Source: an uncultured Lachnospiraceae bacterium (GTDB lineage: Bacteria > Bacillota_A > Clostridia > Lachnospirales > Lachnospiraceae). From it: 26,976 bases of DNA. Under the pieces are notes generated by a model. That model worked only from the letters and a program-made list of their open reading frames with translations. It was not told the origin of the DNA and ran no database searches. Shown piece after piece: positions 6,571 to 14,039 of the stretch. The number at the start of each line of letters is the position of its first letter. Position 1 is the first letter of the stretch. The stretch covers positions 1-26,976 of the forward strand of contig CADBQK010000234.1 of assembly GCA_902796775.1 (NCBI GenBank). Reading direction: 5' to 3'. The translations under genes were made by a program, and so were the position numbers.

Positions 6571-7905
6571 ATGCAGAATCCGCTGAAAGAAATGGTGATT
6601 AAGCGTCAGAATGGCATTCACTGCGGTATTCCTTCCTTTTGCTGCGCAAATAAGATTGTTATTGAGGCAATACTCAGCCAGGCGTTGCGATTTGGTGATA
6701 CTTCTTTGATTGAAGCGACGTCCAATCAGGTGAATCAGGAAGGCGGCTACATGGCCATGACGCCGCAGGATTTCACCGATTACGTTTATCATATTGCAGA
6801 CAAGCTTGGCATCGCACGGGAGAAAATCTACCTGGGCGGCGATCATATGGGTCCTCTCCCCTGGATGGATCTGCCTGCCGCTGAAGCAATGGAACGCGCG
6901 AAGGTGCTTGTCACCATGTGTGTGAAGGCCGGATATAAGAAAATCCACCTTGACACAAGCATGCGTCTGGGCGATGACTCCCGAACGGAGCGTCTCTCGG
7001 ATGAGGTAATTGCCGAGCGCGGAGCCATTCTTTATCAGGCATGTGAAGAAGCCTGGCTGGAGATGAAGAAAACGAATCCGGATGAGATGCATCCGGTATT
7101 CGTCATCGGCAGCGAGGTTCCCGTTCCCGGCGGAATCAATGAAGAAGAAGCCGAGGGAATGGCCCTGACAAAACCGGAGGATTTCGAGAACACACTTCTG
7201 GCCTACAAGAAAAAGTTCCGTGAACTGGGCCTGGAAAGTGCATGGGAGCACATCATCGCAATTGTCGTGCAGCCCGGCGTGGAATTTGGTGACGACACGA
7301 TTCATAGATATAACCGTTCTGAGGCGGCCGCTCTCTGCAACACATTGAAAAAGTATCCCGATATTGTTTTCGAGGGGCATTCGACCGATTACCAGTCTCC
7401 GGTCAGTCTGAAGGAGATGGTAGAAGACGGGATCGCCATCATTAAGGTCGGACCGGCCCTTACATTTGCACTTCGTGAAGCGCTCTTCTCACTCTCTATG
7501 ATAGAGGATGAACTCATTCCGGATCCGGAGAAGCGCTCCCATTTCCGCGATGTACTGGAAGCTGAGATGGTTCAGGATCCCCGGCATTGGATAAAATACT
7601 ATTCCGGCACAGAGGATGAGAAAGCCATAAAGCGGAAATACAGTTTCTCAGACCGCAGCCGCTATTATATGTCGCGCCCGACTGTTGAGAATGCACGCAG
7701 GAAGCTCTTTGAGAACATCGACACACTGGATATTCCTATGAGTATGCTGAAGCAGTATATGCCCATGCAATACATCAAGGTGAGGGACGGCGTGCTCCCC
7801 TTGAAAGCCAGAGAACTTGTCAAAGACAACGTGGTCACTCTGGTGGAAGACTACAATTATGCAGTCAAATACAACTATATGATCAGCGGTGTGTTCATTC
7901 GATAA
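6571..7905 (+). CDS. GatZ/KbaZ-family protein (class II tagatose-bisphosphate aldolase non-catalytic subunit family; possible ketohexose-phosphate 4-epimerase)
   Basis: A TIM-barrel protein of 444 residues. Strong family blocks are IEATSNQVNQ (47-56), GGDHMGP (89-95), HLDTSM (126-131) and, later, SEVPVPGG, VVQPGVEF, GHSTDYQ and KVGPALTFALREALF. GatZ and KbaZ support the catalytic aldolase GatY or KbaY in tagatose 1,6-bisphosphate cleavage, but neither catalytic partner is present here. Relatives have been reported to act as ketohexose or ketohexose-phosphate C4 epimerases. Next to a GatD-like dehydrogenase and a cytidylyltransferase, supply of tagatose 6-phosphate from fructose 6-phosphate is an attractive inference. 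I took the ATG at 6571; GGAGG at 6554-6558 is a slightly distant 12 bases away. A plain catabolic role cannot be excluded. Confidence 0.88.
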   Translation: MQNPLKEMVIKRQNGIHCGIPSFCCANKIVIEAILSQALRFGDTSLIEATSNQVNQEGGYMAMTPQDFTDYVYHIADKLGIAREKIYLGGDHMGPLPWMDLPAAEAMERAKVLVTMCVKAGYKKIHLDTSMRLGDDSRTERLSDEVIAERGAILYQACEEAWLEMKKTNPDEMHPVFVIGSEVPVPGGINEEEAEGMALTKPEDFENTLLAYKKKFRELGLESAWEHIIAIVVQPGVEFGDDTIHRYNRSEAAALCNTLKKYPDIVFEGHSTDYQSPVSLKEMVEDGIAIIKVGPALTFALREALFSLSMIEDELIPDPEKRSHFRDVLEAEMVQDPRHWIKYYSGTEDEKAIKRKYSFSDRSRYYMSRPTVENARRKLFENIDTLDIPMSMLKQYMPMQYIKVRDGVLPLKARELVKDNVVTLVEDYNYAVKYNYMISGVFIR

Positions 7906-7936
7906 GACACTATTAATGCCGAAGCGGGTGGAATAA

Positions 7937-9673
7937 ATGCTAAAGCTTCAAGCCATACAGTGGGAACGGATTTATCTCAAACCGGTTATCACTGCAGATA
8001 ATAATGAATACGAAGATACAGATCTTCATTTCTATCTCGTCAATTCATTCGACGAAGTCCGGGCAGAATTCAGTATTCTTGATGTGAAGGATAACACCGC
8101 ATCTCTGCTCTTGAATATAACGAATGACGGCACAAATCAGTGTATCGAAAATGGTAATTATCGTATCATTCTGTCCTCAGGCTGTTCCGTCATCGGTTCT
8201 GTACTATACGATGGTGGGAATGAAACACTGTCCCTGTGGAATAATCATTTCTTGTATGGCAATAATTCCGGCTGTTACACCGTCACATTCATGACGGATC
8301 AGTTCAAGGATGATCCTGAGTTAAATATTATTATTCTGGATACTTCTCGAAAAGGGGCCATCTTATCACAGCAAGCAAAACAAGCGGTTAATCAAAGCTT
8401 TCAGAAGAGGAAGCAAAAACTGATTAATCATCTGAAAAAAACGCGCAGTACTCTTCGGAGACTACTGTATCGTCTTATGCGATCAAAGACAAATAATACT
8501 ATTTTATTCTTGTCAGAAATGGATGACCATCTTGCTCCTAATATGTCCGCCATATATGAACGGATGAAGGAACGCGGGTTAGATAAAGAATTCAAGATAT
8601 CTTTTTTTCTTGAGCGCAAAACCGAAGAGCACTACTCCGTTCGCAGCGCAATAAAAAGGACCTTGGCCGTCTGTAAAGCCGACATAATCTTAATCGACGA
8701 CCATGTTTCATTCTTTGATAATTTTAAACTTGCTGATAATGTCAAATTAATCCAGATCTGGCACGCAGGAGCGGGATTTAAAGGTGTCGGATACAGTCGC
8801 TGGGGGCATTATGGCTGCCCGCCTCCCTTTTCCTGTCACAGGCAATATACTTACTGTATCTCCGGGTCCAAATCTATCAATCATTTCTTCTCTGAGCAGT
8901 TCGGTATTCTGGATGAGCAGATCATTCCCACCGGCATGCCCAGAATGGATCAGTATATGGATCCCGCCCGGAGGAAGGAAGTAACCGATCAGCTTTATCA
9001 GAACTACCCGTTCTTTAAAGGGAAACAGATCATTCTGTTTGCACCGACCTATCGTGGCCAAGGAAGAAAAACCGCGTATTATCCTTTCAACCTGATTGAT
9101 TTTCAAGCTCTATATCAGTATTGTACAGAACAAGACGCTGTTGTGCTGTTCAAAATGCATCCCTGGGTCTCTGATCCTGTGCCAATTCCTGAGGAACTAC
9201 ATGACCGTCTCTTTGATATGAAGAGTGATGCAAACATCAATGACCTGTTCTACATTACGGATCTACTGATTACCGACTATTCCTCCAGCATGTATGAATT
9301 CTTGTTGATGAACAAACCAATGTTGCTTTTCCCGTTTGATAAAAACCAATATTCTGTATCACGGGGTTTTCATCGAGATTATGACAGTAACGTTCCCGGT
9401 AAAATCTGCATGTCCTTTGATGAATTGATGACAGCACTTCGAAATAGAGACTATGAATATGAGAAAGTGTCCTCATTTCTCTCCTACTATTTCGATCAGG
9501 TTGATACTTCCAATTGCGACCGAGTAATTGACTGGTTAATCCTGGATCAGCTGCCAGCAGAGTATAAGACTGCCCTGACCAGCAAAAGAGAGCACATCAA
9601 CAATGTTAGAAATCTGATTATTCATCGTTCTAATTCTTCACCTTTGAACGATGCTGTTGTTACACATAATTAA
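7937..9673 (+). CDS. CDP-glycerol/CDP-polyol phosphotransferase (TagF/TarL-like)
   Basis: A GT-B-fold enzyme that adds or polymerises polyol-phosphate units from CDP-polyol onto the lipid-linked chain at the cytoplasmic face. Residues 1-140 form a beta-rich N-terminal domain, 150-185 a strongly basic stretch likely to touch the membrane, and about 185-545 the Glyphos_transf catalytic part. Visible landmarks are WHAGAGFK (275-282), FAPTYRG (368-374), KMHPW (406-410, second catalytic His) and TDLLITDYSS (441-450). At 578 residues it is between short primases and long polymerases. GGTGG precedes the ATG at 7937. By position its donor is probably the CDP-polyol made by the three preceding genes; polymerase versus single-unit transferase is not decidable here. 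A sampled row has about 37% G+C, lower than the aldolase gene before it. Confidence 0.87.
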   Translation: MLKLQAIQWERIYLKPVITADNNEYEDTDLHFYLVNSFDEVRAEFSILDVKDNTASLLLNITNDGTNQCIENGNYRIILSSGCSVIGSVLYDGGNETLSLWNNHFLYGNNSGCYTVTFMTDQFKDDPELNIIILDTSRKGAILSQQAKQAVNQSFQKRKQKLINHLKKTRSTLRRLLYRLMRSKTNNTILFLSEMDDHLAPNMSAIYERMKERGLDKEFKISFFLERKTEEHYSVRSAIKRTLAVCKADIILIDDHVSFFDNFKLADNVKLIQIWHAGAGFKGVGYSRWGHYGCPPPFSCHRQYTYCISGSKSINHFFSEQFGILDEQIIPTGMPRMDQYMDPARRKEVTDQLYQNYPFFKGKQIILFAPTYRGQGRKTAYYPFNLIDFQALYQYCTEQDAVVLFKMHPWVSDPVPIPEELHDRLFDMKSDANINDLFYITDLLITDYSSSMYEFLLMNKPMLLFPFDKNQYSVSRGFHRDYDSNVPGKICMSFDELMTALRNRDYEYEKVSSFLSYYFDQVDTSNCDRVIDWLILDQLPAEYKTALTSKREHINNVRNLIIHRSNSSPLNDAVVTHN

Positions 9674-9686
9674 GGAACTGTTTTGT

Positions 9687-11114
9687 ATGCCATACTATTC
9701 TGATCTTAATAGTCATCTTTTTACACAGTTTTATTCCAAATGGGAAAATGAAATCAATAAGTCTGAAGAATTGAACGCGCCACTTTGTGCCCCTGTCTAT
9801 GAAAATGCAGTATTGCTCCCGCTAAGACCTCGTACTGATGTATCTGTACAGAATGTCTGTTGTGAAGGCGGAGTCTGTGCTCAAGACGGGACTTTTATTA
9901 CTGGTTTAACTCGCGCTCTTGATTCCAGAAATCCGGATTGGTCTTGCAAAAGGGGCTATGAAATCCCTGACCAAGTCAATTTTAGAGACGAAACAGTAAT
10001 GTATGGCGGCGTGCTGATTGCTCATTTTGGGCACACTCTTTTGGACAGCATGTCACGTATGTGGTGGTGGGTAAAAAATCGGGACCAGAAGATTAAGATT
10101 GTATTTCTCCGTATTCCTGGGCAAAAGAAAGTATACGATTGTTTTCTGCAAGCAGCTGGCCTGAGCGAAACGGACTGGGAGATAATTGATGAGCCTACTA
10201 GATTCTCAAAGCTAATTGTGCCAGACGAAGCGATGTTTGCTGTCTCCATGAAGGCTCACAAAGACTGGCTACTTTTCTTCGATTTAATTAGCGAATCTGC
10301 AAAGAAAAAGTGTCGCCCCAATACATACAAAAAAATATATTTAACGAGACGGCAACTCCCAGAGTCGGAAGGTGTTAATGAAGAGTACTATGAAGATTTT
10401 TATGCTCAACGAGGATATAAAATCATTGCTCCAGAAACACTCCCCTTTGAAGAGCAAATTAATTATATATCAAATGCAGAAGAGATTGTCTGCCCAATGG
10501 GGACTCTTTCTCATTTTGCTGTTTTTGCGCAACATGATGCCAAATTAACCATTCTTCTCAGGGTAGCAAGTTCCACTATTCTTCCTCAAATAATTATAAA
10601 CCGAATTTGTTCTAATAATTGGTATATTGTAGAGGCATGTGTTACACCGTTACCAACGAGCCATTCACATTCGTTTTCCATATATGCGCCGACTAAATAT
10701 TTTAGATCATATTTAGATTCTCGTAATATCCCTTATTCCATGGAAGAATTATGGGATCTCCAGATACCTGACGCACTGTATGTCGATTATTTTCGAAAGT
10801 ATACAGATGCATATTCACAACCTAAAAGATTTAAACTAATAAAAAAAGCAGATATGTTCGACGTCCTCAATTCTTTAAACAGGACATTTTCTGACCGTTC
10901 TTTATCCAGAAATGATTTTGAAACGGATTATGAAACAGTAAAAGCAAATAATAGAGCTCTTAGACAAGACCTCAATACTGCAAGAAATAAACTGTATAGA
11001 GCTGAAAAAGAGTTAGCCCAGATCTACAACTCAAAAGCTTGGAAGTGCATTACTCGCTATAGACACAGCCTTGTTTATAAACTATTCCAGAGAATTGCTC
11101 ATTTATTCCGATAA
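9687..11114 (+). CDS. Glycosyltransferase family 61-like protein
   Basis: Predicted cytoplasmic glycosyltransferase that would add a sugar to the polymer. GT61-type features are the HFGHTLLDSMSRMWWW block near residues 115-130, the KKIYLTRR segment, then PETLPFEEQINYISNAEEIV followed by CPMGTLSHF. The C-terminal 60 residues are a probable coiled coil (NRALRQDLNTARNKLYRAEK) ending in SKAWKCITRYR, a tail motif common in surface-polysaccharide glycosyltransferases. AAGGA at 9672-9676 supports the ATG at 9687, giving about 475 residues, rather than an in-frame ATG 36 bases earlier inside the previous gene. Three hand-counted 60-base rows here have 28-37% G+C against 60% in a row of the GatZ-like gene, a sign of separate origin. 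Confidence 0.75.
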   Translation: MPYYSDLNSHLFTQFYSKWENEINKSEELNAPLCAPVYENAVLLPLRPRTDVSVQNVCCEGGVCAQDGTFITGLTRALDSRNPDWSCKRGYEIPDQVNFRDETVMYGGVLIAHFGHTLLDSMSRMWWWVKNRDQKIKIVFLRIPGQKKVYDCFLQAAGLSETDWEIIDEPTRFSKLIVPDEAMFAVSMKAHKDWLLFFDLISESAKKKCRPNTYKKIYLTRRQLPESEGVNEEYYEDFYAQRGYKIIAPETLPFEEQINYISNAEEIVCPMGTLSHFAVFAQHDAKLTILLRVASSTILPQIIINRICSNNWYIVEACVTPLPTSHSHSFSIYAPTKYFRSYLDSRNIPYSMEELWDLQIPDALYVDYFRKYTDAYSQPKRFKLIKKADMFDVLNSLNRTFSDRSLSRNDFETDYETVKANNRALRQDLNTARNKLYRAEKELAQIYNSKAWKCITRYRHSLVYKLFQRIAHLFR

Positions 11115-11583
11115 CTTTCCATTGTTTGCCCCAATCATTAGCTTTTTGAAGCTTCCCTCTTCTTACTCTCAATACTATTTCTATGTTTTTGTGATAATCA
11201 TGCTTATCATTGGTTTGGCTGTTCGTCGGCGTTCTTACTGTGATATTCTCTTTTTTTACCTTGTGTCCCTTGTATGCTTTTCCTCTGCAATCGCTAATCA
11301 ATACTTAGTAATCCCTATGGTTGTATTGTCTGTGTATCAGAAAAAAACCTACTATTGGGCATATGTTGTTTTCGGCGGCATTTATTGTCTCCTGAATAAC
11401 GCTGAACTACATCTGCTGCAAAAGTTTCAAAACCATCTTCCTGAATTCTCACATGAACTACTTGCGAGTTTATCCAAGACAGGTGGTATTACCGTAACTC
11501 TTATGACTTTGGTTCTGTTCCTGCTTGTTGTTGATATGAAGCTTTCTAAGTCGCAGCCTGTTTCTTTGGATAGTTTTCAATAA
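11071..11583 (+). CDS. Short polytopic membrane protein, possible C-terminal remnant
   Basis: About 170 residues with four or so hydrophobic segments, for example YFYVFVIIMLIIGLAV and ITVTLMTLVLFLLVV. The frame is open from 11017, but the only early start is a TTG at 11071 inside the end of the glycosyltransferase gene, with no ribosome binding site visible. The central AIANQYLVIP segment recalls the C-terminal half of polytopic GT-C/mannosyltransferase-like membrane enzymes, which would normally be 350 residues or more. I therefore suspect a truncated remnant left by rearrangement in this AT-rich stretch. A genuine small protein translated by coupling is the alternative. The family call is a weak impression only. 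Confidence 0.45.
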   Translation: MFINYSRELLIYSDNFPLFAPIISFLKLPSSYSQYYFYVFVIIMLIIGLAVRRRSYCDILFFYLVSLVCFSSAIANQYLVIPMVVLSVYQKKTYYWAYVVFGGIYCLLNNAELHLLQKFQNHLPEFSHELLASLSKTGGITVTLMTLVLFLLVVDMKLSKSQPVSLDSFQ

Positions 11584-11758
11584 AACAAATATTTAATATG
11601 GATAATATTTCACTCGTTCTGATACAATCTATTAATTATTTTCCCTTTGATGCTGAGGCGCAGCCGCCAGCACGAGACGAATTAATACTGAACACCCATG
11701 TGGTTATAACTCCTCTACATACAATATCTTTACCTGCCTGTCAATACCGGAGGATAGG
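11584..11758 (+). other. Intergenic gap between the two polymer-gene blocks
   Basis: This 175-base gap is the longest within the polymer locus and marks a change from AT-rich to more balanced composition. It holds a short imperfect hairpin near 11651-11670 (GGCG pairing with CGCC) with no following T-run, and a TACAAT -10-like sequence at 11720-11725 without a good -35. GGAGG ahead of 11759 serves the next gene. A promoter for the second block may lie here, but I cannot place it securely. Confidence 0.4.
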
Positions 11759-12736
11759 ATGAATAAAAGAATTGCTCTCTGGGATAATCTCAGGTTCTTT
11801 CTGATTCTTACCGTTGTTCTCGGCCACTTCTGTGAAGCGCAGTCATTTTATTCGTACCAGCGGCTGTTCCTCTTCATCTATTCTTTCCATATGCCTGCGC
11901 TTATTTTCCTCTCCGGTCTTTTCCATCGGAACACACAGATCAAAGAGAAAACCGCGATGTTTTTTTCATTGTATCTGATCATGAAAGCCCTGATCTACCT
12001 GGTACAGCTAAGTATCGGGAAATCACCTTCGTTTCATCTCTTCCAGGAAGCCGGTCTCCCTTGGTTTATGTGGGCAATGGGTATATTTGTACCCCTGACC
12101 TATTTACTGCGAGGCAGCAGAAAAGCAGTTGTTTTGACAACAGCTCTGGTACTTTCCTGTATCACCGGCTTTTTCTCTTTTGTCGGCGACAGGTTTGTTC
12201 TTTCGCGGACGATTGTTTTCTTTCCTTTCTATTATCTGGGAAGTTTTGTTTCCAGAGACTCACTGACTTCGTTGAAAAAAAACAAACTGCTTGTTTCTCT
12301 TGCTTTTCTAATTCTTCTCTCCTGGTTTATTTTCTGCTTCGCTTTTCCGGAGCTGTATCACCTGCGTCCTTTCTTTACCGGGAGGAATCCCTATGGTGCT
12401 CAGCTGCGGCAATGGGGCTGGGCCGTGCGTATGTGTTGTTACCTCATTTCTTCTGTTCTCTGTTTCAGCTGGATTCTGGTAATGCCTTCTGCGCATTTCT
12501 TCTGGACCGTTTGGGGATCTCGCACGTTGCAGGTCTATTTCTGGCACCGTGTTGTTCTGTATTATCTGTCATATTTCAATATTTCTGCTGTTTTATGTGT
12601 CACACGTGTGGGAAAACTACTTTGGCTCCTTCTGGGTATATGCACGGCTGTTCTACTATCCCTTCACAGGATTTCTTTTCCCACTGAAATCGCACGCGAT
12701 TTCTTTCTTCATTCAAAACATAACTCCTGGAGGTAA
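11759..12736 (+). CDS. Acyltransferase-3 family integral membrane protein (polysaccharide O-acetylase-like)
   Basis: A polytopic protein of 325 residues with about nine or ten hydrophobic helices. The start RIALWDNLRFFLILTVVLGH carries the family's DNLRFFLI...GH signature; the histidine is the expected catalytic residue. SFHMPALIFLSGLF in the second segment is also typical of the OafA/fucose-4-O-acetylase group. Such enzymes acetylate surface glycans using a cytoplasmic acyl donor, so O-acetylation of the exported polymer is the likely role. No extracellular SGNH domain is attached. GGAGG lies ahead of the ATG. The gene ends three bases before the next start, so the pair is tightly coupled. 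Confidence 0.82.
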   Translation: MNKRIALWDNLRFFLILTVVLGHFCEAQSFYSYQRLFLFIYSFHMPALIFLSGLFHRNTQIKEKTAMFFSLYLIMKALIYLVQLSIGKSPSFHLFQEAGLPWFMWAMGIFVPLTYLLRGSRKAVVLTTALVLSCITGFFSFVGDRFVLSRTIVFFPFYYLGSFVSRDSLTSLKKNKLLVSLAFLILLSWFIFCFAFPELYHLRPFFTGRNPYGAQLRQWGWAVRMCCYLISSVLCFSWILVMPSAHFFWTVWGSRTLQVYFWHRVVLYYLSYFNISAVLCVTRVGKLLWLLLGICTAVLLSLHRISFPTEIARDFFLHSKHNSWR

Positions 12737-12738
12737 CT

Positions 12739-14022
12739 ATGCTACGTCTTCTGGCTTCTGGTCCGATTTTGTATATCGATCCCGGTACCGGGAGTATGTT
12801 GTTCAGTATTCTGATCGGCGTTCTCGGTGCTGCTTATTATTTCTTCCGTAGCGCCTTTATTAAGCTGAAGTATTCTGTATCCAACAACAAAACAGAGGTG
12901 AAGAGCGCCTCCCGTCTGGACTATGCGATCTTTTCTGATGACAAACGGTATTGGAATATCTTTAAACCGATCTGTGAAGAATTTGAAGCCCGTCAGGTTG
13001 AGCTCACTTATTTCACCGCCTCAGAAGATGATCCTGTGTTAAATCAGGATTTCCAATATGTCCACGCTGAATACCTTGGTCCCGGAAACAGAGCTTTCAC
13101 CCGCCTGAACATGTTAAACGCGGTAATTGTTCTCTCAACAACACCCAGTCTGGATGTCTATCAGTGGAAGCGTTCAAAGGATGCTCAATTCTATGTCCAT
13201 ATTGCTCATATGCCGAATGATATCTCTGCTTATGAAATGTTTGGACTTGATCATTACGACGCGATTCTTCTCTCCGGTGAATACCAGATTCGTCAGATTC
13301 GAGAACTGGAGCGTCTGCGAAATTTGCCAGAGAAAGAGTGTGTCCTGGTCGGGCTTCCCTATATGGATGATCTGAAAAGGCAGTTGGATGCTGCTCCTCC
13401 GAAACATTCCGAAAGAAAGACCGTTTTATTGGCGCCCTCCTGGGGAAAAAACGGAATACTGCGGAAATATGGTTCAAAGATGCTCGACGCCCTGATCGGT
13501 ACAGGATATGATATTGTGGTCCGTCCGCACCCTCAGTCCTGGTCTTCGGAAAAAAGTATGATGGAAGCACTGATGGAAAAATATCCGGATTCAGAACACT
13601 TTCACTGGAACCGAGACACCTCCAATTTTGAGGTGCTGCGTTGTTCCGATGTTCTGATCTCTGATTTTTCCGGTGTAATCTTTGACTACACTCTCGTTTT
13701 CGATAAACCGGTAATCTATACTGATATCTCTGCATTTGACAAATCTGCATGGGATGCTGCCTGGATTGACGAGGAACTGTGGACCTTTCAGGTATTGCCC
13801 AAATTGGGTGAGCAACTGGAAGATGACAGGCTCGATCACATCAAAGAAGTCATCGACCGAGTTACGGATGAACCGAAATATCAGATTGCCCGGAATACCG
13901 CACGCGCTGAAACCTGGGTTTATGCCGGAGAAGGTGCCCGCCGGACAGCTGATTACCTGATTGCCAAACACACCGCACTGACAGGCGCTTTCTCCGGCCA
14001 GGAAGAGTCTGATCTCAAGTAA
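12739..14022 (+). CDS. Membrane-anchored CDP-glycerol/CDP-polyol phosphotransferase
   Basis: A 427-residue TagF-related GT-B enzyme with a different build from the one upstream. Residues 8-38 form an N-terminal hydrophobic segment with the YIDPGTGSM motif (12-20), a recurrent N-terminal motif in otherwise poorly described membrane proteins. The catalytic part includes IAHMPNDIS (H157, candidate first catalytic His), LAPSWG (231-236), RPHP (262-265, second His) and SDVLISDFSG (303-312). It would transfer polyol phosphate from a CDP-polyol to a lipid-linked acceptor at the inner membrane face. It may be the priming enzyme, with the larger TagF-like protein as polymerase, or it may use a different CDP-polyol. 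GGAGG at 12729-12733 overlaps the end of the previous gene. Confidence 0.83.
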   Translation: MLRLLASGPILYIDPGTGSMLFSILIGVLGAAYYFFRSAFIKLKYSVSNNKTEVKSASRLDYAIFSDDKRYWNIFKPICEEFEARQVELTYFTASEDDPVLNQDFQYVHAEYLGPGNRAFTRLNMLNAVIVLSTTPSLDVYQWKRSKDAQFYVHIAHMPNDISAYEMFGLDHYDAILLSGEYQIRQIRELERLRNLPEKECVLVGLPYMDDLKRQLDAAPPKHSERKTVLLAPSWGKNGILRKYGSKMLDALIGTGYDIVVRPHPQSWSSEKSMMEALMEKYPDSEHFHWNRDTSNFEVLRCSDVLISDFSGVIFDYTLVFDKPVIYTDISAFDKSAWDAAWIDEELWTFQVLPKLGEQLEDDRLDHIKEVIDRVTDEPKYQIARNTARAETWVYAGEGARRTADYLIAKHTALTGAFSGQEESDLK

Positions 14023-14039
14023 AGGAAGATAGTGATACA

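Noticed and set aside
6091..7380. Long open frame of 429 codons on the minus strand opposite the cytidylyltransferase and GatZ-like genes
   Set aside because: It overlaps two well-supported plus-strand genes, has no recognisable domain or ribosome site, and reads as low-complexity, Arg/His/Cys-rich protein typical of an antisense shadow.
11071..11114. A frameshift joining the GT61 gene and the following short membrane frame into one protein
   Set aside because: The glycosyltransferase has a complete C-terminal coiled coil and SKAW tail motif, so it appears to end naturally; the following frame is unrelated membrane sequence.
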